64,000 nt of DNA from Oceanirhabdus sp. W0125-5 (lineage in GTDB: Bacteria > Bacillota > Clostridia > Clostridiales > Clostridiaceae), in assembly GCF_027938815.1 (NCBI RefSeq), contig NZ_CP115913.1:2266001-2330000 (forward strand), given 5' to 3'. Positions 27,141 to 35,429 of this stretch are shown here, in pieces (within the stretch, counting starts at the first letter, position 1; every line of letters starts with the position of its first letter). The translations under genes and the position numbers were made by a program. A model generated the notes under the pieces. That model was not told where the DNA came from. It saw nothing but the letters and a program-made list of their open reading frames with translations, and made no database searches.

Positions 27141-27823
27141 GAAAATTTTTAGTACTGGTGTTAATGATATTTTTAGTGGGCTGTAGTAGTAATCAAGATA
27201 ATCAAATAACTGAAAATCAAAATTTAAAGGATAATATAATAACATTTACAGATAAAAAGTTAGAAGAAGTAATAAGAGAAAGTATAAATAAACCTACTGA
27301 GGATATTTTGAAAAGTGATGTTGAGAAAATAACTGAATTGGATGCAAGTCAAAAAGGAATTAAAGATATTTCAGGTATAGAAAATTTAACTAATTTAACT
27401 AAATTAGAGTTATCCAACAATCAAATAACAGACTTAGAGCCTTTAAAAAATCTAAATGACTTAACTGTATTAGTATTAATAAAAAATGAAATAAGTGATA
27501 TAGAGCCATTAAGTAATTTAAGTAAGTTAACTGAATTATGGTTATCTTTTAATAAAATAGTTAATATAGAACCAGTTAGCGATTTAAGTGAATTAACTAG
27601 ATTGTGGATAAATGATAACCAAATAAGCAATATAGAGCCCTTAAGTAATCTAACTAATTTAAATAAGATTGATTTATATAATAATCAAATAACTGACATA
27701 GAGCCTTTAAAAAATTTAACAAACTTAACTGAATTATGGTTGCGTGGAAATGAAATAACTGATTATTCACCGGTAAAGTCTTATTTTGATAATTTAAAAG
27801 GTAGAGATTTCAGATTGCCTTAA
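27137..27823 (+). CDS. Leucine-rich-repeat lipoprotein (internalin-like)
   Basis: About 228 residues. The likely start is TTG at 27137, which overlaps the permease TGA (TTGA) and follows GGAGG by 8 bases; it gives a clean signal peptide with lipobox (LMIFLVGC). An ATG at 27122 would add five polar residues. Residues about 45-215 hold seven 22-residue leucine-rich repeats of the internalin type (LTNLTKLELSNNQITDLEPL and variants such as LSKLTELWLSFNKIVNIEPV). This is a surface protein with a likely ligand-binding role. Coupling to the ABC permease suggests it may act with that transporter. Confidence 0.85.
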   Translation: MRKFLVLVLMIFLVGCSSNQDNQITENQNLKDNIITFTDKKLEEVIRESINKPTEDILKSDVEKITELDASQKGIKDISGIENLTNLTKLELSNNQITDLEPLKNLNDLTVLVLIKNEISDIEPLSNLSKLTELWLSFNKIVNIEPVSDLSELTRLWINDNQISNIEPLSNLTNLNKIDLYNNQITDIEPLKNLTNLTELWLRGNEITDYSPVKSYFDNLKGRDFRLP

Positions 27824-27907
27824 TGTGAGATGAAACATAATTAATTAAGAAATAATAAATGGATATTAGATATAGTCAAAGATAAAATTATAGTAGAATA
27901 ACATAAA

Positions 27908-27958
27908 AAACTTGTACATTCATCTTAAGCAAAGGTGAGTAAAATGTGCAAGTTTTTT
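27908..27958 (+). terminator. Terminator of the ABC/LRR operon
   Basis: AAACTTGTACATT (27908-27920) pairs with AATGTGCAAGTTT (27943-27955, one G-T pair), then a T run. Confidence 0.75.
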
Positions 27959-27968
27959 ATATTTAAAA

Positions 27969-28089
27969 TACAATGTTTCATTCAATATGAAACGAGTAAC
28001 AAAGTTATTGTCCAAGGAGCGATACATTTTAAATTTCTCGAAGAGAAATGTCAATCATTCTCAATTCTACATTCTCAATTCTCCATTTC
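27969..28089 (-). repeat. Dispersed 3'-end repeat, copy 2
   Basis: On the minus strand, starting three bases after the stop codon of the YeiL-type gene: ATGGAGAATTGAGAATGTAG tract, GATTGACATTTC, hairpin TTTCTCTTCGAGAAA, CTCCTTGGA, then TTACTCGTTTCAT/ATGAAAC hairpin ending ACATTGTA. It matches copy 3 (54856-54971) over its whole length apart from a central stretch. Confidence 0.8.
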
Positions 28090-28091
28090 TT

Positions 28092-28790
28092 TTATATATA
28101 AATGTCTCCAGCTAGTTCAGATAGTGCTTCATAGTCTTCAACAACAATTGCTTTTCCGGATCTAGATAATATCCCTTTTTCGCAGAGTTTACTTATAGTC
28201 CTTGCAAGGTGTCGATAGCTGGTACCTAAAAGATCGGCGATATCAGATAACTTTGAAGTCTGAATATCAATTGATCTAGTTTTATTTTTATTATAAGATG
28301 ATGAGATTGCAATTAAGTAACTGGCAAGACGACTTTCTAATGAATACAGAAGATTAATAGAATGCGTTGTAGAAGCTGTTATTAGTTTTCTAGAAAGACT
28401 TTTACAAATCTCATGCCAAAAAATTGGATCATTGTTACAATACTCTTTGATTATTTTAACTGGAATGCTTACACAATGGATTTCATCAATGCATTGTAAA
28501 TTGCAATCATATAAGGTGTTATTTGCAATTTCTAGATCTCCAATTAAAGTTAATGGAGAGCCAAAACCTAGTAAAAGTGATTTCCCATTTCTAAGGAAAA
28601 TAGAGATTTTACACTTGCCTTTTACTAAAAATTGAAGGTAATCAAAGGGTTCTCCTGTTAAACATAAAAAGTCCCCAGTATTATATTTATGTAATACGAA
28701 ATGTTCCATCATATCATTTGAAAAGAATTTATCTATTGAATATTTACTCACATACTCTTTAATTAATCGTTTATCATTGATAATATTCAT
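28092..28790 (-). CDS. yeiL: Crp/Fnr-family regulator, YeiL type
   Basis: 232 residues. The N-terminal cyclic-nucleotide-binding fold (about 15-130; FSNDMMEHFVLHKYNTGDF, CLTGEPFDYLQFLVKGKCKI) lacks an obvious cyclic-nucleotide phosphate-binding Arg-Ala signature. The C-terminal Crp-type helix-turn-helix (about 170-215; KLSDIADLLGTSYRHLARTI) is clear. It is divergent from two DUF606 transporters, the usual setting of YeiL-type regulators. A perfect 14-bp palindrome in the shared region (28824-28837) is the likely operator. The signal is unknown; Cys residues are present but no Fnr-type iron-sulfur pattern was seen. Confidence 0.83.
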   Translation of the reverse strand: MNIINDKRLIKEYVSKYSIDKFFSNDMMEHFVLHKYNTGDFLCLTGEPFDYLQFLVKGKCKISIFLRNGKSLLLGFGSPLTLIGDLEIANNTLYDCNLQCIDEIHCVSIPVKIIKEYCNNDPIFWHEICKSLSRKLITASTTHSINLLYSLESRLASYLIAISSSYNKNKTRSIDIQTSKLSDIADLLGTSYRHLARTISKLCEKGILSRSGKAIVVEDYEALSELAGDIYI

Positions 28791-28823
28791 TAAATCACCT
28801 AATTATAATTATTTTTTAAAAAC

Positions 28824-28837
28824 ATGACATATGTCAT
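28824..28837. promoter_or_regulatory. Palindromic operator, probable YeiL/Crp-type site
   Basis: ATGACATATGTCAT is a perfect palindrome between the divergent regulator and transporter genes. TGACA/TGTCA half-sites are reminiscent of Crp/Fnr-family operators, and the site overlaps a TATTATAC-like -10 towards the transporter genes. Confidence 0.55.
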
Positions 28838-28906
28838 ATTATACACTTAATTTATATGTTAGTCTAATGATGAAGAAGAGATGACAGGAAAATAAAGGAG
28901 GCATTT

Positions 28907-29338
28907 ATGAAGCAGAAGTATTACTCTTATTCCATTATTATTGGAATTTTAATTTCCATTATGATTACTTTTAATGGTATTCTTTCATCAAAATTAGGAA
29001 ATAGCCAAGCGATATTATTCATTCATATTATAGGGATAATAACTATTGTAACTTTTATGAAGATAAAAAAGACAAAGTTGAATTCAATAAAAAACGTACC
29101 TAAATATTTGCTTTTTCCAGGAATGATAGGCGTTGTAATGGTAACTATGAATAATTTAACAGTTAACAATATAGGGTTATCATTAACAGTAGCTTGTGGA
29201 GTATTTGGACAAATGCTTTTTTCATCAATTGTAGATCATTTTGGTTTGTTTGGTAATGAGGTCTATAAATTCAATAAGAATCAGGTTTTAGGATATTCAG
29301 TTATTATGCTAGGAATATTTGTTATGGTGGTTCTTTAG
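28907..29338 (+). CDS. DUF606 (YdcZ-type) DMT-family transporter, first of a pair
   Basis: 143 residues with five predicted membrane helices; the sequence SKLGNSQAILFIHIIGIITI and the NLTVNNIGLSLTVACGVFGQ segment are typical of DUF606 half-size drug/metabolite transporters. It is encoded next to a second DUF606 gene; such pairs are expected to assemble into a full transporter with inverted halves. AAAGGAGGC precedes the ATG. Substrate unknown. The divergent YeiL-type protein is the probable regulator. Confidence 0.85.
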   Translation: MKQKYYSYSIIIGILISIMITFNGILSSKLGNSQAILFIHIIGIITIVTFMKIKKTKLNSIKNVPKYLLFPGMIGVVMVTMNNLTVNNIGLSLTVACGVFGQMLFSSIVDHFGLFGNEVYKFNKNQVLGYSVIMLGIFVMVVL

Positions 29339-29361
29339 AGATTATGAAAGGGGTGATATGA

Positions 29362-29817
29362 ATGTATATTATTTTAGCGATTATTGCAGGAATATTAACG
29401 GTTTTCTCGGTTTCTATGAATGCGCAGTTAGGTGAAAAAGTTGGTGTTGCACAAGGTGTGTTAATCAATTTTACTTCAGGATTTATACTTATTTCTGTGG
29501 TTCTTGGACTAGGTATATCAATGGATATTGTAGAGTTTGTTTCCTTAAAAGGAGTTCCGGTATATGCATTCTTTGGTGGCATAGTAGGAGTAGGAATAAC
29601 AGGGTTATGTAATATAGTACTTCCTAAAATACCAGTATTAGTTGCAACAATTCTTATGTTTGTGGGACAACTGGTTTGTGGAATAATTATGGATATAGTA
29701 TTCTATGACACATTCTCATTAGGAAAATGTTTAGGTGGAATATTGATTGCTTTTGGTATATATCTTGTTGCTAAAAAAGATGTATCCCAAGACGCTAATA
29801 AGGTGATAACTTCATAA
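29362..29817 (+). CDS. DUF606 (YdcZ-type) DMT-family transporter, second of a pair
   Basis: 151 residues with five predicted helices. VFSVSMNAQLGEKVGVAQGV, NFTSGFILISVV and FFGGIVGVGITGLCNIVLPK are DUF606 hallmarks. It lies 23 bp after the first half-transporter, with AAAGGGG in front. The two proteins differ enough to be distinct subunits rather than a recent duplication. A hairpin-rich stretch with a terminator follows. Confidence 0.87.
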   Translation: MYIILAIIAGILTVFSVSMNAQLGEKVGVAQGVLINFTSGFILISVVLGLGISMDIVEFVSLKGVPVYAFFGGIVGVGITGLCNIVLPKIPVLVATILMFVGQLVCGIIMDIVFYDTFSLGKCLGGILIAFGIYLVAKKDVSQDANKVITS

Positions 29818-29893
29818 TATAAATATTTAAGATACAAATGAAAAAACTCTGCCCTAACAGAGTAATGTGAATATTAAATGATTTTTTCCATTA

Positions 29894-29926
29894 TAGAGCA
29901 ATATAGCATTGCTCTATTTTCCTTTT
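29894..29926 (+). terminator. Terminator of the transporter operon
   Basis: TAGAGCAAT (29894-29902) with ATTGCTCTA (29908-29916), then TTTTCCTTTTT. A smaller hairpin CTCTG/CAGAG lies just before it at 29847-29862. Confidence 0.8.
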
Positions 29927-30095
29927 TAATATATATAAAATTCATCCGAACCTTTTTATGGAAAATTATTGAAGAAGGGATAAGAGAGTGATATCATATA
30001 AGAAGGACCTTATGATTTTTAGCAAATGTTTGAGATATTATTAAATTTTTAGGGAATATTTAATGTATAGGTGAATTTCTAAAGGAGGGGATTTG

Positions 30096-30761
30096 ATGAA
30101 TAATAACAATCAGAATTTATTAACAAACAAATACTCAATAAAAGAAGAAATTGCAAACAGTATAACACATGGAATTGGTATTGTTTTTAGTCTTATATGT
30201 ACAGCTATTTTACTTGTTTATGCATTTTGGGCAAAAAATATAAATTCAATTGTTGGATTTGCTGTTTACGGGATTTGTTCAACAACTTCATATGTAACAT
30301 CTACACTTTATCATAGTTGTAGGATTGAAGAGATAAAGAAGGTTTTAAGGGTACTTGATCATTCGGCAATATATTTATTTATTGCTGGAACATATACTCC
30401 AATAGCACTTCTAAGTTTAAATGGATGGCATAAGTATTTATTATTGTTTACAGTTTGGGTTTTAGCGGCTGTTGGTGTAAGTATAAAGCTATTAAGTAAG
30501 AAAGATATGGAAAAGTTCAAAAAAATATCATTATTTTTATATGTGGCTATGGGATGGTTGGTTGTTTTTGCATTAAGACCATTATTAGATGCAATAGATT
30601 TTAAGTTCTTCTTATGGTTACTAGCAGGAGGAATATCCTATACAGTAGGAGTAGTATTCTATGTAAACAAGAAAATTCCTTTCAACCATGCTATATGGCA
30701 TCTCTTTGTTCTAGGGGGAAGTATATTCCAGTTTATCGGAATATTTTTATACTTAAAATAA
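30096..30761 (+). CDS. Hemolysin III family (PAQR) membrane protein
   Basis: A 221-residue protein from the ATG at 30096 behind AGGAGGGG. Seven helices with the family metal-site residues: EEIANSITHGIG, STLYHS, DHSAIYLFIAGTYTP and the C-terminal HAIWHLFVLGGSIFQF. The PAQR/HlyIII family are seven-helix integral membrane proteins, thought in bacteria to act as membrane-lipid homeostasis proteins or metal-dependent amidases; 'hemolysin' is a historical name. A weak hairpin follows the stop. Confidence 0.92.
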   Translation: MNNNNQNLLTNKYSIKEEIANSITHGIGIVFSLICTAILLVYAFWAKNINSIVGFAVYGICSTTSYVTSTLYHSCRIEEIKKVLRVLDHSAIYLFIAGTYTPIALLSLNGWHKYLLLFTVWVLAAVGVSIKLLSKKDMEKFKKISLFLYVAMGWLVVFALRPLLDAIDFKFFLWLLAGGISYTVGVVFYVNKKIPFNHAIWHLFVLGGSIFQFIGIFLYLK

Positions 30762-30763
30762 AA

Positions 30764-30786
30764 GGACAGTTTAACTGTGTTTTTGT
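30764..30786 (+). terminator. Weak terminator after hemolysin III gene
   Basis: ACAGTT/AACTGT small stem followed by GTTTTTG. The stem is short, so some read-through is possible. Confidence 0.45.
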
Positions 30787-30884
30787 ATTGTTAAATTAAG
30801 AATAGAAAAATATTGAAAAAGTTATTATAAAATGGTAAAATGAAATAAAAGTATTATTATAAAATGTGGTGAAGGAGGAAAATT

Positions 30885-30944
30885 ATGTGTAAATTTTCTT
30901 GTGATGTACCAGCTATGGGTTACGGAATCAGCTCCGAATATTAA
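30885..30944 (+). CDS. 19-codon leader ORF upstream of the ABC-F gene
   Basis: ATG at 30885 with a perfect AAGGAGG (30872-30878) six bases upstream, one of the best ribosome binding sites in the window. It encodes MCKFSCDVPAMGYGISSEY. The last ten codons contain the 5' arms of three stems whose 3' arms lie at 30958-31007, so ribosome position would decide RNA folding. The codon set and start quality indicate real translation, but the product may be only a regulatory peptide. It is not hydrophobic, which argues against a type I toxin. Confidence 0.6.
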   Translation: MCKFSCDVPAMGYGISSEY

Positions 30945-31007
30945 TTAACAAAATTTAATTCGGTGAGTTTTATGCGGAGCTAAATGCCTTTCAAGTAGCC
31001 GAGCTGG
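30909..31007 (+). promoter_or_regulatory. Structured leader RNA of the ABC-F gene
   Basis: CCAGCT (30909-30914) pairs with AGCTGG (31002-31007), GGTTAC (30918-30923) with GTAGCC (30995-31000), and AGCTCCG (30930-30936) with CGGAGCT (30975-30981); CCGAAT/ATTCGG (30934-30939 with 30958-30963) offers an alternative inner stem. Together they give a closed multi-stem fold. I could not match it to a known riboswitch class. Downstream to 31456 there are an AATAAAC heptad tract (31023-31044), two further terminators and no other ORF. Confidence 0.55.
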
Positions 31008-31278
31008 GAAATCAGTAATTAGTAAACAATAAACAATAAACAATATAATTGAAGATGTTTAATTAACCTTTAAAAATTAGATTTTAAGAGGTTTATTAGG
31101 TGTGAGATTATATATCAATCTTTGAAGTTTAAAATTCTAAGATTAGGTGTTTATTTGTTGTAGAATGATTTCTCTGTCTCGATGGAATACTTTTATAATT
31201 ATCTAATAAATAGTAAATTTATTATTTAAGGCACTTTTTAAGTGTTTTTAAGTATTTAATTATTTATGTATAGTTTAG

Positions 31279-31312
31279 CTCTGTGACTTTATTATAAAGT
31301 TACAGAGTTTTT
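31279..31312 (+). terminator. Upstream terminator in the ABC-F leader
   Basis: CTCTGTGACTTTAT (31279-31292) is followed by ATAAAGTTACAGAG (31294-31307) and TTTTT. A weaker CACTT/AAGTG hairpin with T5 lies at 31232-31249. Confidence 0.75.
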
Positions 31313-31387
31313 AATTTACTATTTAATATTCGCTAATAATGATAATAAAATTTTCATGTTATTTGGCTTCGGATGAAATGTTATATT

Positions 31388-31424
31388 CGTGGTCAAAAAG
31401 CCACGGATTTCCGTGGCTTTTTTT
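31388..31424 (+). terminator. Attenuator-type terminator directly before the ABC-F gene
   Basis: AAAAGCCACGG (31396-31406) pairs with CCGTGGCTTTT (31411-31421), then more T; the ABC-F ribosome binding site starts only about 19 bases later. CGTGG at 31388-31392 can pair instead with CCACG (31401-31405), which would break the terminator, a candidate antiterminator. Confidence 0.75.
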
Positions 31425-31456
31425 ATTTTTTATTTAAATATAAGGAGGAAAATTAG

Positions 31457-33352
31457 ATGAGTTTAATAAAATTTAATAATATTCATAAGGAATATAATGA
31501 AAAGAAAGTGCTTAGAGGAGTAAATTTAAGTGTGGAGAGAGGCGAACGTGTCGCTCTCATTGGAAGTAATGGGTGTGGGAAAAGTACTTTATTAAAAATT
31601 GCTATTGGTGATGAAATAGCTGATGATGGTCAAGTGATGAAAGAGAAAGCAGCAAAGGTAGGGTATTTATCACAGCATATGAATGAGTTAAAGGGAGAGT
31701 ATAAGAATGCATTGCACTATGAAAAAGCATACAACCTTGAGAAAAAAATGAAAGCTTTAGAGGTGGAAATGGAGAAGTGTGCAGGGAATTATGGTTCAGA
31801 GTACTATGAAGGTCTAATGAAGAAATACTCTGAAGTTATGACAAAATACGAAAGTATAGATGGGTATACTGTGAAAAATAAGATTAAGAAGATACTTTTA
31901 GGATTAGGATTAAAGGAAGAAGTGTTATTAATTCCTATAGATAAATTAAGTGGTGGAGAAAAAATGAGGGTTCTTTTAGCTAGGATACTAATAGAGGAGC
32001 CGGATTTATTAATTCTGGATGAACCAACAAATCATTTGGATATAAAAGCTATAGAGTGGTTAGAGGAATTTTTAAAAAGATTTAGTGGGGGAGTGTTGAT
32101 AGTATCCCATGATAGATTTTTCTTAGATAGAGTAATAAATAGAGTGGCTGAACTTGAAGGGGGAACAATAATTGAGAAGAAATGTTCATATTCATCCTTC
32201 ATAGAACAGAAAAAGATAATGAGAGAATATTACCTGAAGGAGCAGAAAAATACTCAAAAGCAAATCAGGGATAAAAAGAAACAGGTACAAAACTTAAAGA
32301 GCATGAGAAAATTTAAGGCAGCAGAAAGTAAAGAAAAAGAAGTTGAAAGATTAAAAGATAAAATGTTTTCTAGTGCCTTTGGTTTGAAAGAAAATGAGCA
32401 TCTTAATGAGAAGATTGGACCTCACTTTCAATTAAACAATATTAAGAAAGCAAGTAAGGATATTGCATGGGCAAAGAATTTAAGTAAATCATTTGATGGG
32501 AATTCATTATTAGAAGATGTAAGTTTTCATATTTATGGGGGTGATAGGGTTGCAATAATAGGGGCAAATGGATGTGGAAAGACCACTTTATTGAATATAC
32601 TCTTAGGGAATGATGAAGAGTATGAGGGAACTATGAGACTTGGGGAATGGGTTAAGTATTCATACTTAGGTCAGCATATATCATTTGAAGATGAGGAAAG
32701 AACTATACTTGAGGAAATCATGAGTGTAAAAGACATTAGTGTTAAAGAGGGGAAAGTTCATATTTCGAAATTTCAGTTTTATGGGGATGAAGGAAATACT
32801 AAGTTAAAGGTATTGAGTGGTGGAGAGAAGGTAAGAGTGGAACTTGCTAAGATGATGTTGATGAATATAAACTGCTTAATATTAGATGAACCTACTAATC
32901 ACCTTGATCTTGAATCTAGAGAAGCTGTGGAGAATGCAATTAAAATGTTTAAAGGGACAGTAATATCAGTATCCCATGATAGATATTATCTTAATTATTG
33001 TGTAAATAAGATTATAGAAATTGAGGATAAAAAGGCTATTACCTACAATGGAAATTATGAGTTCTATTTAAGAACTAAAAAAGAAGTTTTGAAGAAAAAG
33101 AATATTAATCAACCTGAGAAACAAAAGAAAACTAGGGTTGATAAGGTGAACAATAAGTTAGAGGGTGAAAAAAAGAAACAGAAAGAAATGGAGAATGTTG
33201 AATCTAATATAGTATTACTTGAGAAGAAATTAAAGGAGATGGAAGAAGGGTTTTCTGAGGGTACTACTAATGAGGAGTACTCTGAATATGGTAAGTTATC
33301 TGAAGAACTGGAAAAATTATATGAGGCATGGGAACAGGCATCAGCAGTATAA
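31457..33352 (+). CDS. ABC-F ribosome-associated ATPase
   Basis: A 631-residue protein with two ABC domains and no membrane part. Domain 1 (about 1-255): Walker A IGSNGCGKST, signature LSGGEKMRV, Walker B LLILDEPTNHLD. The linker (about 255-320) is basic and helical, as in the tRNA-contacting arm. Domain 2 (about 330-545): IGANGCGKTT, LSGGEKVRV, LILDEPTNHLD. A C-terminal coiled coil follows (about 560-631), as in YdiF/Uup-like members. ABC-F proteins act in the ribosomal E site in translation or protect against ribosome-targeting antibiotics. The start follows AAGGAGGAAAATTAG. The leader with a small ORF and terminators suggests induction by stalled ribosomes. Confidence 0.9.
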   Translation: MSLIKFNNIHKEYNEKKVLRGVNLSVERGERVALIGSNGCGKSTLLKIAIGDEIADDGQVMKEKAAKVGYLSQHMNELKGEYKNALHYEKAYNLEKKMKALEVEMEKCAGNYGSEYYEGLMKKYSEVMTKYESIDGYTVKNKIKKILLGLGLKEEVLLIPIDKLSGGEKMRVLLARILIEEPDLLILDEPTNHLDIKAIEWLEEFLKRFSGGVLIVSHDRFFLDRVINRVAELEGGTIIEKKCSYSSFIEQKKIMREYYLKEQKNTQKQIRDKKKQVQNLKSMRKFKAAESKEKEVERLKDKMFSSAFGLKENEHLNEKIGPHFQLNNIKKASKDIAWAKNLSKSFDGNSLLEDVSFHIYGGDRVAIIGANGCGKTTLLNILLGNDEEYEGTMRLGEWVKYSYLGQHISFEDEERTILEEIMSVKDISVKEGKVHISKFQFYGDEGNTKLKVLSGGEKVRVELAKMMLMNINCLILDEPTNHLDLESREAVENAIKMFKGTVISVSHDRYYLNYCVNKIIEIEDKKAITYNGNYEFYLRTKKEVLKKKNINQPEKQKKTRVDKVNNKLEGEKKKQKEMENVESNIVLLEKKLKEMEEGFSEGTTNEEYSEYGKLSEELEKLYEAWEQASAV

Positions 33353-33354
33353 GT

Positions 33355-33386
33355 AAAACGGACAAGGATAAACTTGTCCGTTTTCT
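33355..33386. terminator. Bidirectional terminator after the ABC-F gene
   Basis: AAAACGGACAAG (33355-33366) with CTTGTCCGTTTT (33373-33384), loop of 6. It lies between convergent genes. Confidence 0.88.
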
Positions 33387-33428
33387 ATTTAATTCGTATA
33401 AGTACAAGATTGTTAACATAAAATTATA

Positions 33429-33809
33429 CTATTTTTTTCTGTTACCATGTCTGTCAAAATTTCTCTTTAAGGCTTGCTCAGTAGGAAAGATAGAACCAAC
33501 TAAGAAAACAACTTGTAAAAGACAAAGAATTGCTCCGAGAGTGCCTACAACACTTGTATCTTTCCCAATTACAAACAACATGGCTACTACAGAAAGAACC
33601 AGCATAATCCATCCTATGGTTCTCCATAGTTTTCCACAATAGTGGTGTGCAAATTCCCAAGTTTCTTTGTTTTTCATAGACATTGAGGTTCTGTATCCAA
33701 AACCTGCGTTTATTTGTTTTGGTGCACTTTTGATAAAGTATTTTCCAAATCCAACCATTGTAAATGGAATTAACAAATTCGAAATCATCATAAAAATCCA
33801 AAATCCCAT
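33429..33809 (-). CDS. SdpI-family membrane protein
   Basis: 126 residues with three to four helices and the SdpI-family core GFGYRTSMSMKNKETWEFAH, then YCGKLWRTIGW. In Bacillus, SdpI gives immunity to the SDP killing factor and acts as a membrane signal receptor; many genomes carry stand-alone members of this family. No sdpC-like toxin gene or sdpR regulator is visible here, so its role is open. The ATG follows an AAGGAGTGAC site. Confidence 0.85.
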   Translation of the reverse strand: MGFWIFMMISNLLIPFTMVGFGKYFIKSAPKQINAGFGYRTSMSMKNKETWEFAHHYCGKLWRTIGWIMLVLSVVAMLFVIGKDTSVVGTLGAILCLLQVVFLVGSIFPTEQALKRNFDRHGNRKK

Positions 33810-33870
33810 TCCTTGTCACTCCTTTAAATGTAAATAATACTCACAAACAATGCAAGTTATATAGAATTAA

Positions 33871-35298
33871 TTATTTAAGGTTAGTTATCCATTTTGCTAT
33901 ATCTTCTATAACTTCAGGAGATACATGAGCTGCAACAGCATAATCTGAGGGAGTACTAAGTTCTGTTTCTGAGGAACTTTCCATAAAAAGATGTGTTAAC
34001 TTACTGTAAGATTTGAATGTAACATCATCTCTATATGAAAGAATGGTTTTCCATACTTCAAAATCTTTCATACTTACCTGATAGTCCATCTCTCCTTGTA
34101 ATACTAGTAGAGGTTGAGGGATTGCTTTGTATTCATCAGCTGCTATATATCCTTCGAGTTCTAACCAGAAGTCTTTTGGATGAGCTAAAAGATTTTCATA
34201 AGCATTATCTGATAGGTTGCCTCTTTCAAGATTATTTGTTTGTTCTTTCATCATATTCAAAGCTTTTTGAGTTTGCTCATTTTTGTTTATGTCTAATGAG
34301 AGTAAATAATCTAATTGCTCATTTATAGTTTCTGAGAAAGCTCTTGTTGGACCTGCTAGTGAAATGAAACCAGCACCTTCAGGTAATTGTTTTGCTATTC
34401 TAGGGATTAACCATCCCCCTAAACTATGGCCGGCTACATAAATTCTATTCTTATCAATTGAAGAGTGAGTAGAAAGATATTTATATGCTTCAAGGACATC
34501 ATCAATAACTAATTCTTTAGATGTATACGATTCAGGCATAGTATATACATTATTTCTTTTGTTATATCTTAAAACTGCGATCCCATTTTCAGATAAACCA
34601 TGAGCTATATCTTTAAAAACTTTGTTAGGTCCTATTGTTTCATCCATATCATTTGGGCCTGAACCATGAACAAGTATTACAGCAGGGAATTTAGTGGTGC
34701 TTTCATCCTTGGGAAGTGTTAATTTACCTGGTAATTCCCAAGGAGAATTTCCAATAGTGATTTCTGTTTCAGTTATACTTGAATTTGTTTCAGTAGAGGA
34801 GTTATCCTCTTGAATTGTAGTGTCAAGAACTAAAGCTGTGATTAATCCATCCTTATCAAAAGCGATTAAGTATGGAATATCTTCCTTTTCGAAGTTAACT
34901 TTCACATGAAATACTTCTTGACCATTGATTTTATCAGGAAAAATAGATTCAATACCTTTTAGTTTACTTAGATTATTAAATGATTGTTTAAGTAAAGCTA
35001 CTAATTGTTCTTCTGTAACTTGATTTCTAACTTGTTCACTAAAAGTATTGTACAACTTAGCGTATTCTCTATTATCTATCAATGTGAAAATATTTTTTAT
35101 TTCTTTTTCAATATCAATAGTTTCGCTTTTTTCTTTCGAATTATCTTTGATTGAGTTATTTTTATTTGTCTCTGTTTTTTCTACAGTTGATGATTTATTA
35201 TTATCATTGTCAACGGATGATGAGTTTGTACATGCAGTTGTTATAGAAACAAAAATAATTAAAATCATAACAGTTAAAATCTTTTTCAATCTATTCAT
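33871..35298 (-). CDS. Lipoprotein alpha/beta hydrolase with DUF3887 domain
   Basis: 475 residues from the ATG at 35298, which follows AAGGAGGTAATATT; a longer frame upstream lacks a site. Signal peptide with lipobox (VSITTAC), a Ser/Asn/Lys-rich spacer, then a DUF3887-like domain (about 70-165; FTLIDNREYAKLYNTFSEQV). The alpha/beta hydrolase domain follows (about 190-475) with oxyanion region VHGSGPNDMDE, nucleophile elbow VAGHSLGGWL and LTHLF with the likely catalytic His. It is an exported, cell-surface serine esterase; the substrate is unknown. Monocistronic. Confidence 0.85.
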   Translation of the reverse strand: MNRLKKILTVMILIIFVSITTACTNSSSVDNDNNKSSTVEKTETNKNNSIKDNSKEKSETIDIEKEIKNIFTLIDNREYAKLYNTFSEQVRNQVTEEQLVALLKQSFNNLSKLKGIESIFPDKINGQEVFHVKVNFEKEDIPYLIAFDKDGLITALVLDTTIQEDNSSTETNSSITETEITIGNSPWELPGKLTLPKDESTTKFPAVILVHGSGPNDMDETIGPNKVFKDIAHGLSENGIAVLRYNKRNNVYTMPESYTSKELVIDDVLEAYKYLSTHSSIDKNRIYVAGHSLGGWLIPRIAKQLPEGAGFISLAGPTRAFSETINEQLDYLLSLDINKNEQTQKALNMMKEQTNNLERGNLSDNAYENLLAHPKDFWLELEGYIAADEYKAIPQPLLVLQGEMDYQVSMKDFEVWKTILSYRDDVTFKSYSKLTHLFMESSSETELSTPSDYAVAAHVSPEVIEDIAKWITNLK

Positions 35299-35386
35299 AA
35301 TATTACCTCCTTGATTAATTATATATATTGTATCTGTTATATACATAGTATAACAAAAGGTAAAATGTGTCAATGGAATCATAAAA

Positions 35387-35426
35387 AAAAGCACAGGAGT
35401 AGATATTTTTCATCTCCTGTACTTTT
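35387..35426 (-). terminator. Terminator of the DEAD-box gene
   Basis: AAAAGCACAGGAG (35387-35399) with CTCCTGTACTTTT (35414-35426); on the minus strand it ends in a run of eight T. Confidence 0.8.
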
Positions 35427-35429
35427 GGT

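Noticed and set aside
30909..31007. Known riboswitch (purine, TPP, SAM, cobalamin, c-di-GMP, T-box, guanidine, fluoride)
   Set aside because: None of the core motifs of these classes could be found; kept as an unknown structured leader.
31023..31044. AATAAAC heptad tract as a CRISPR-like or origin repeat
   Set aside because: Only three to four short units without spacers; more likely a simple repeat in the leader.
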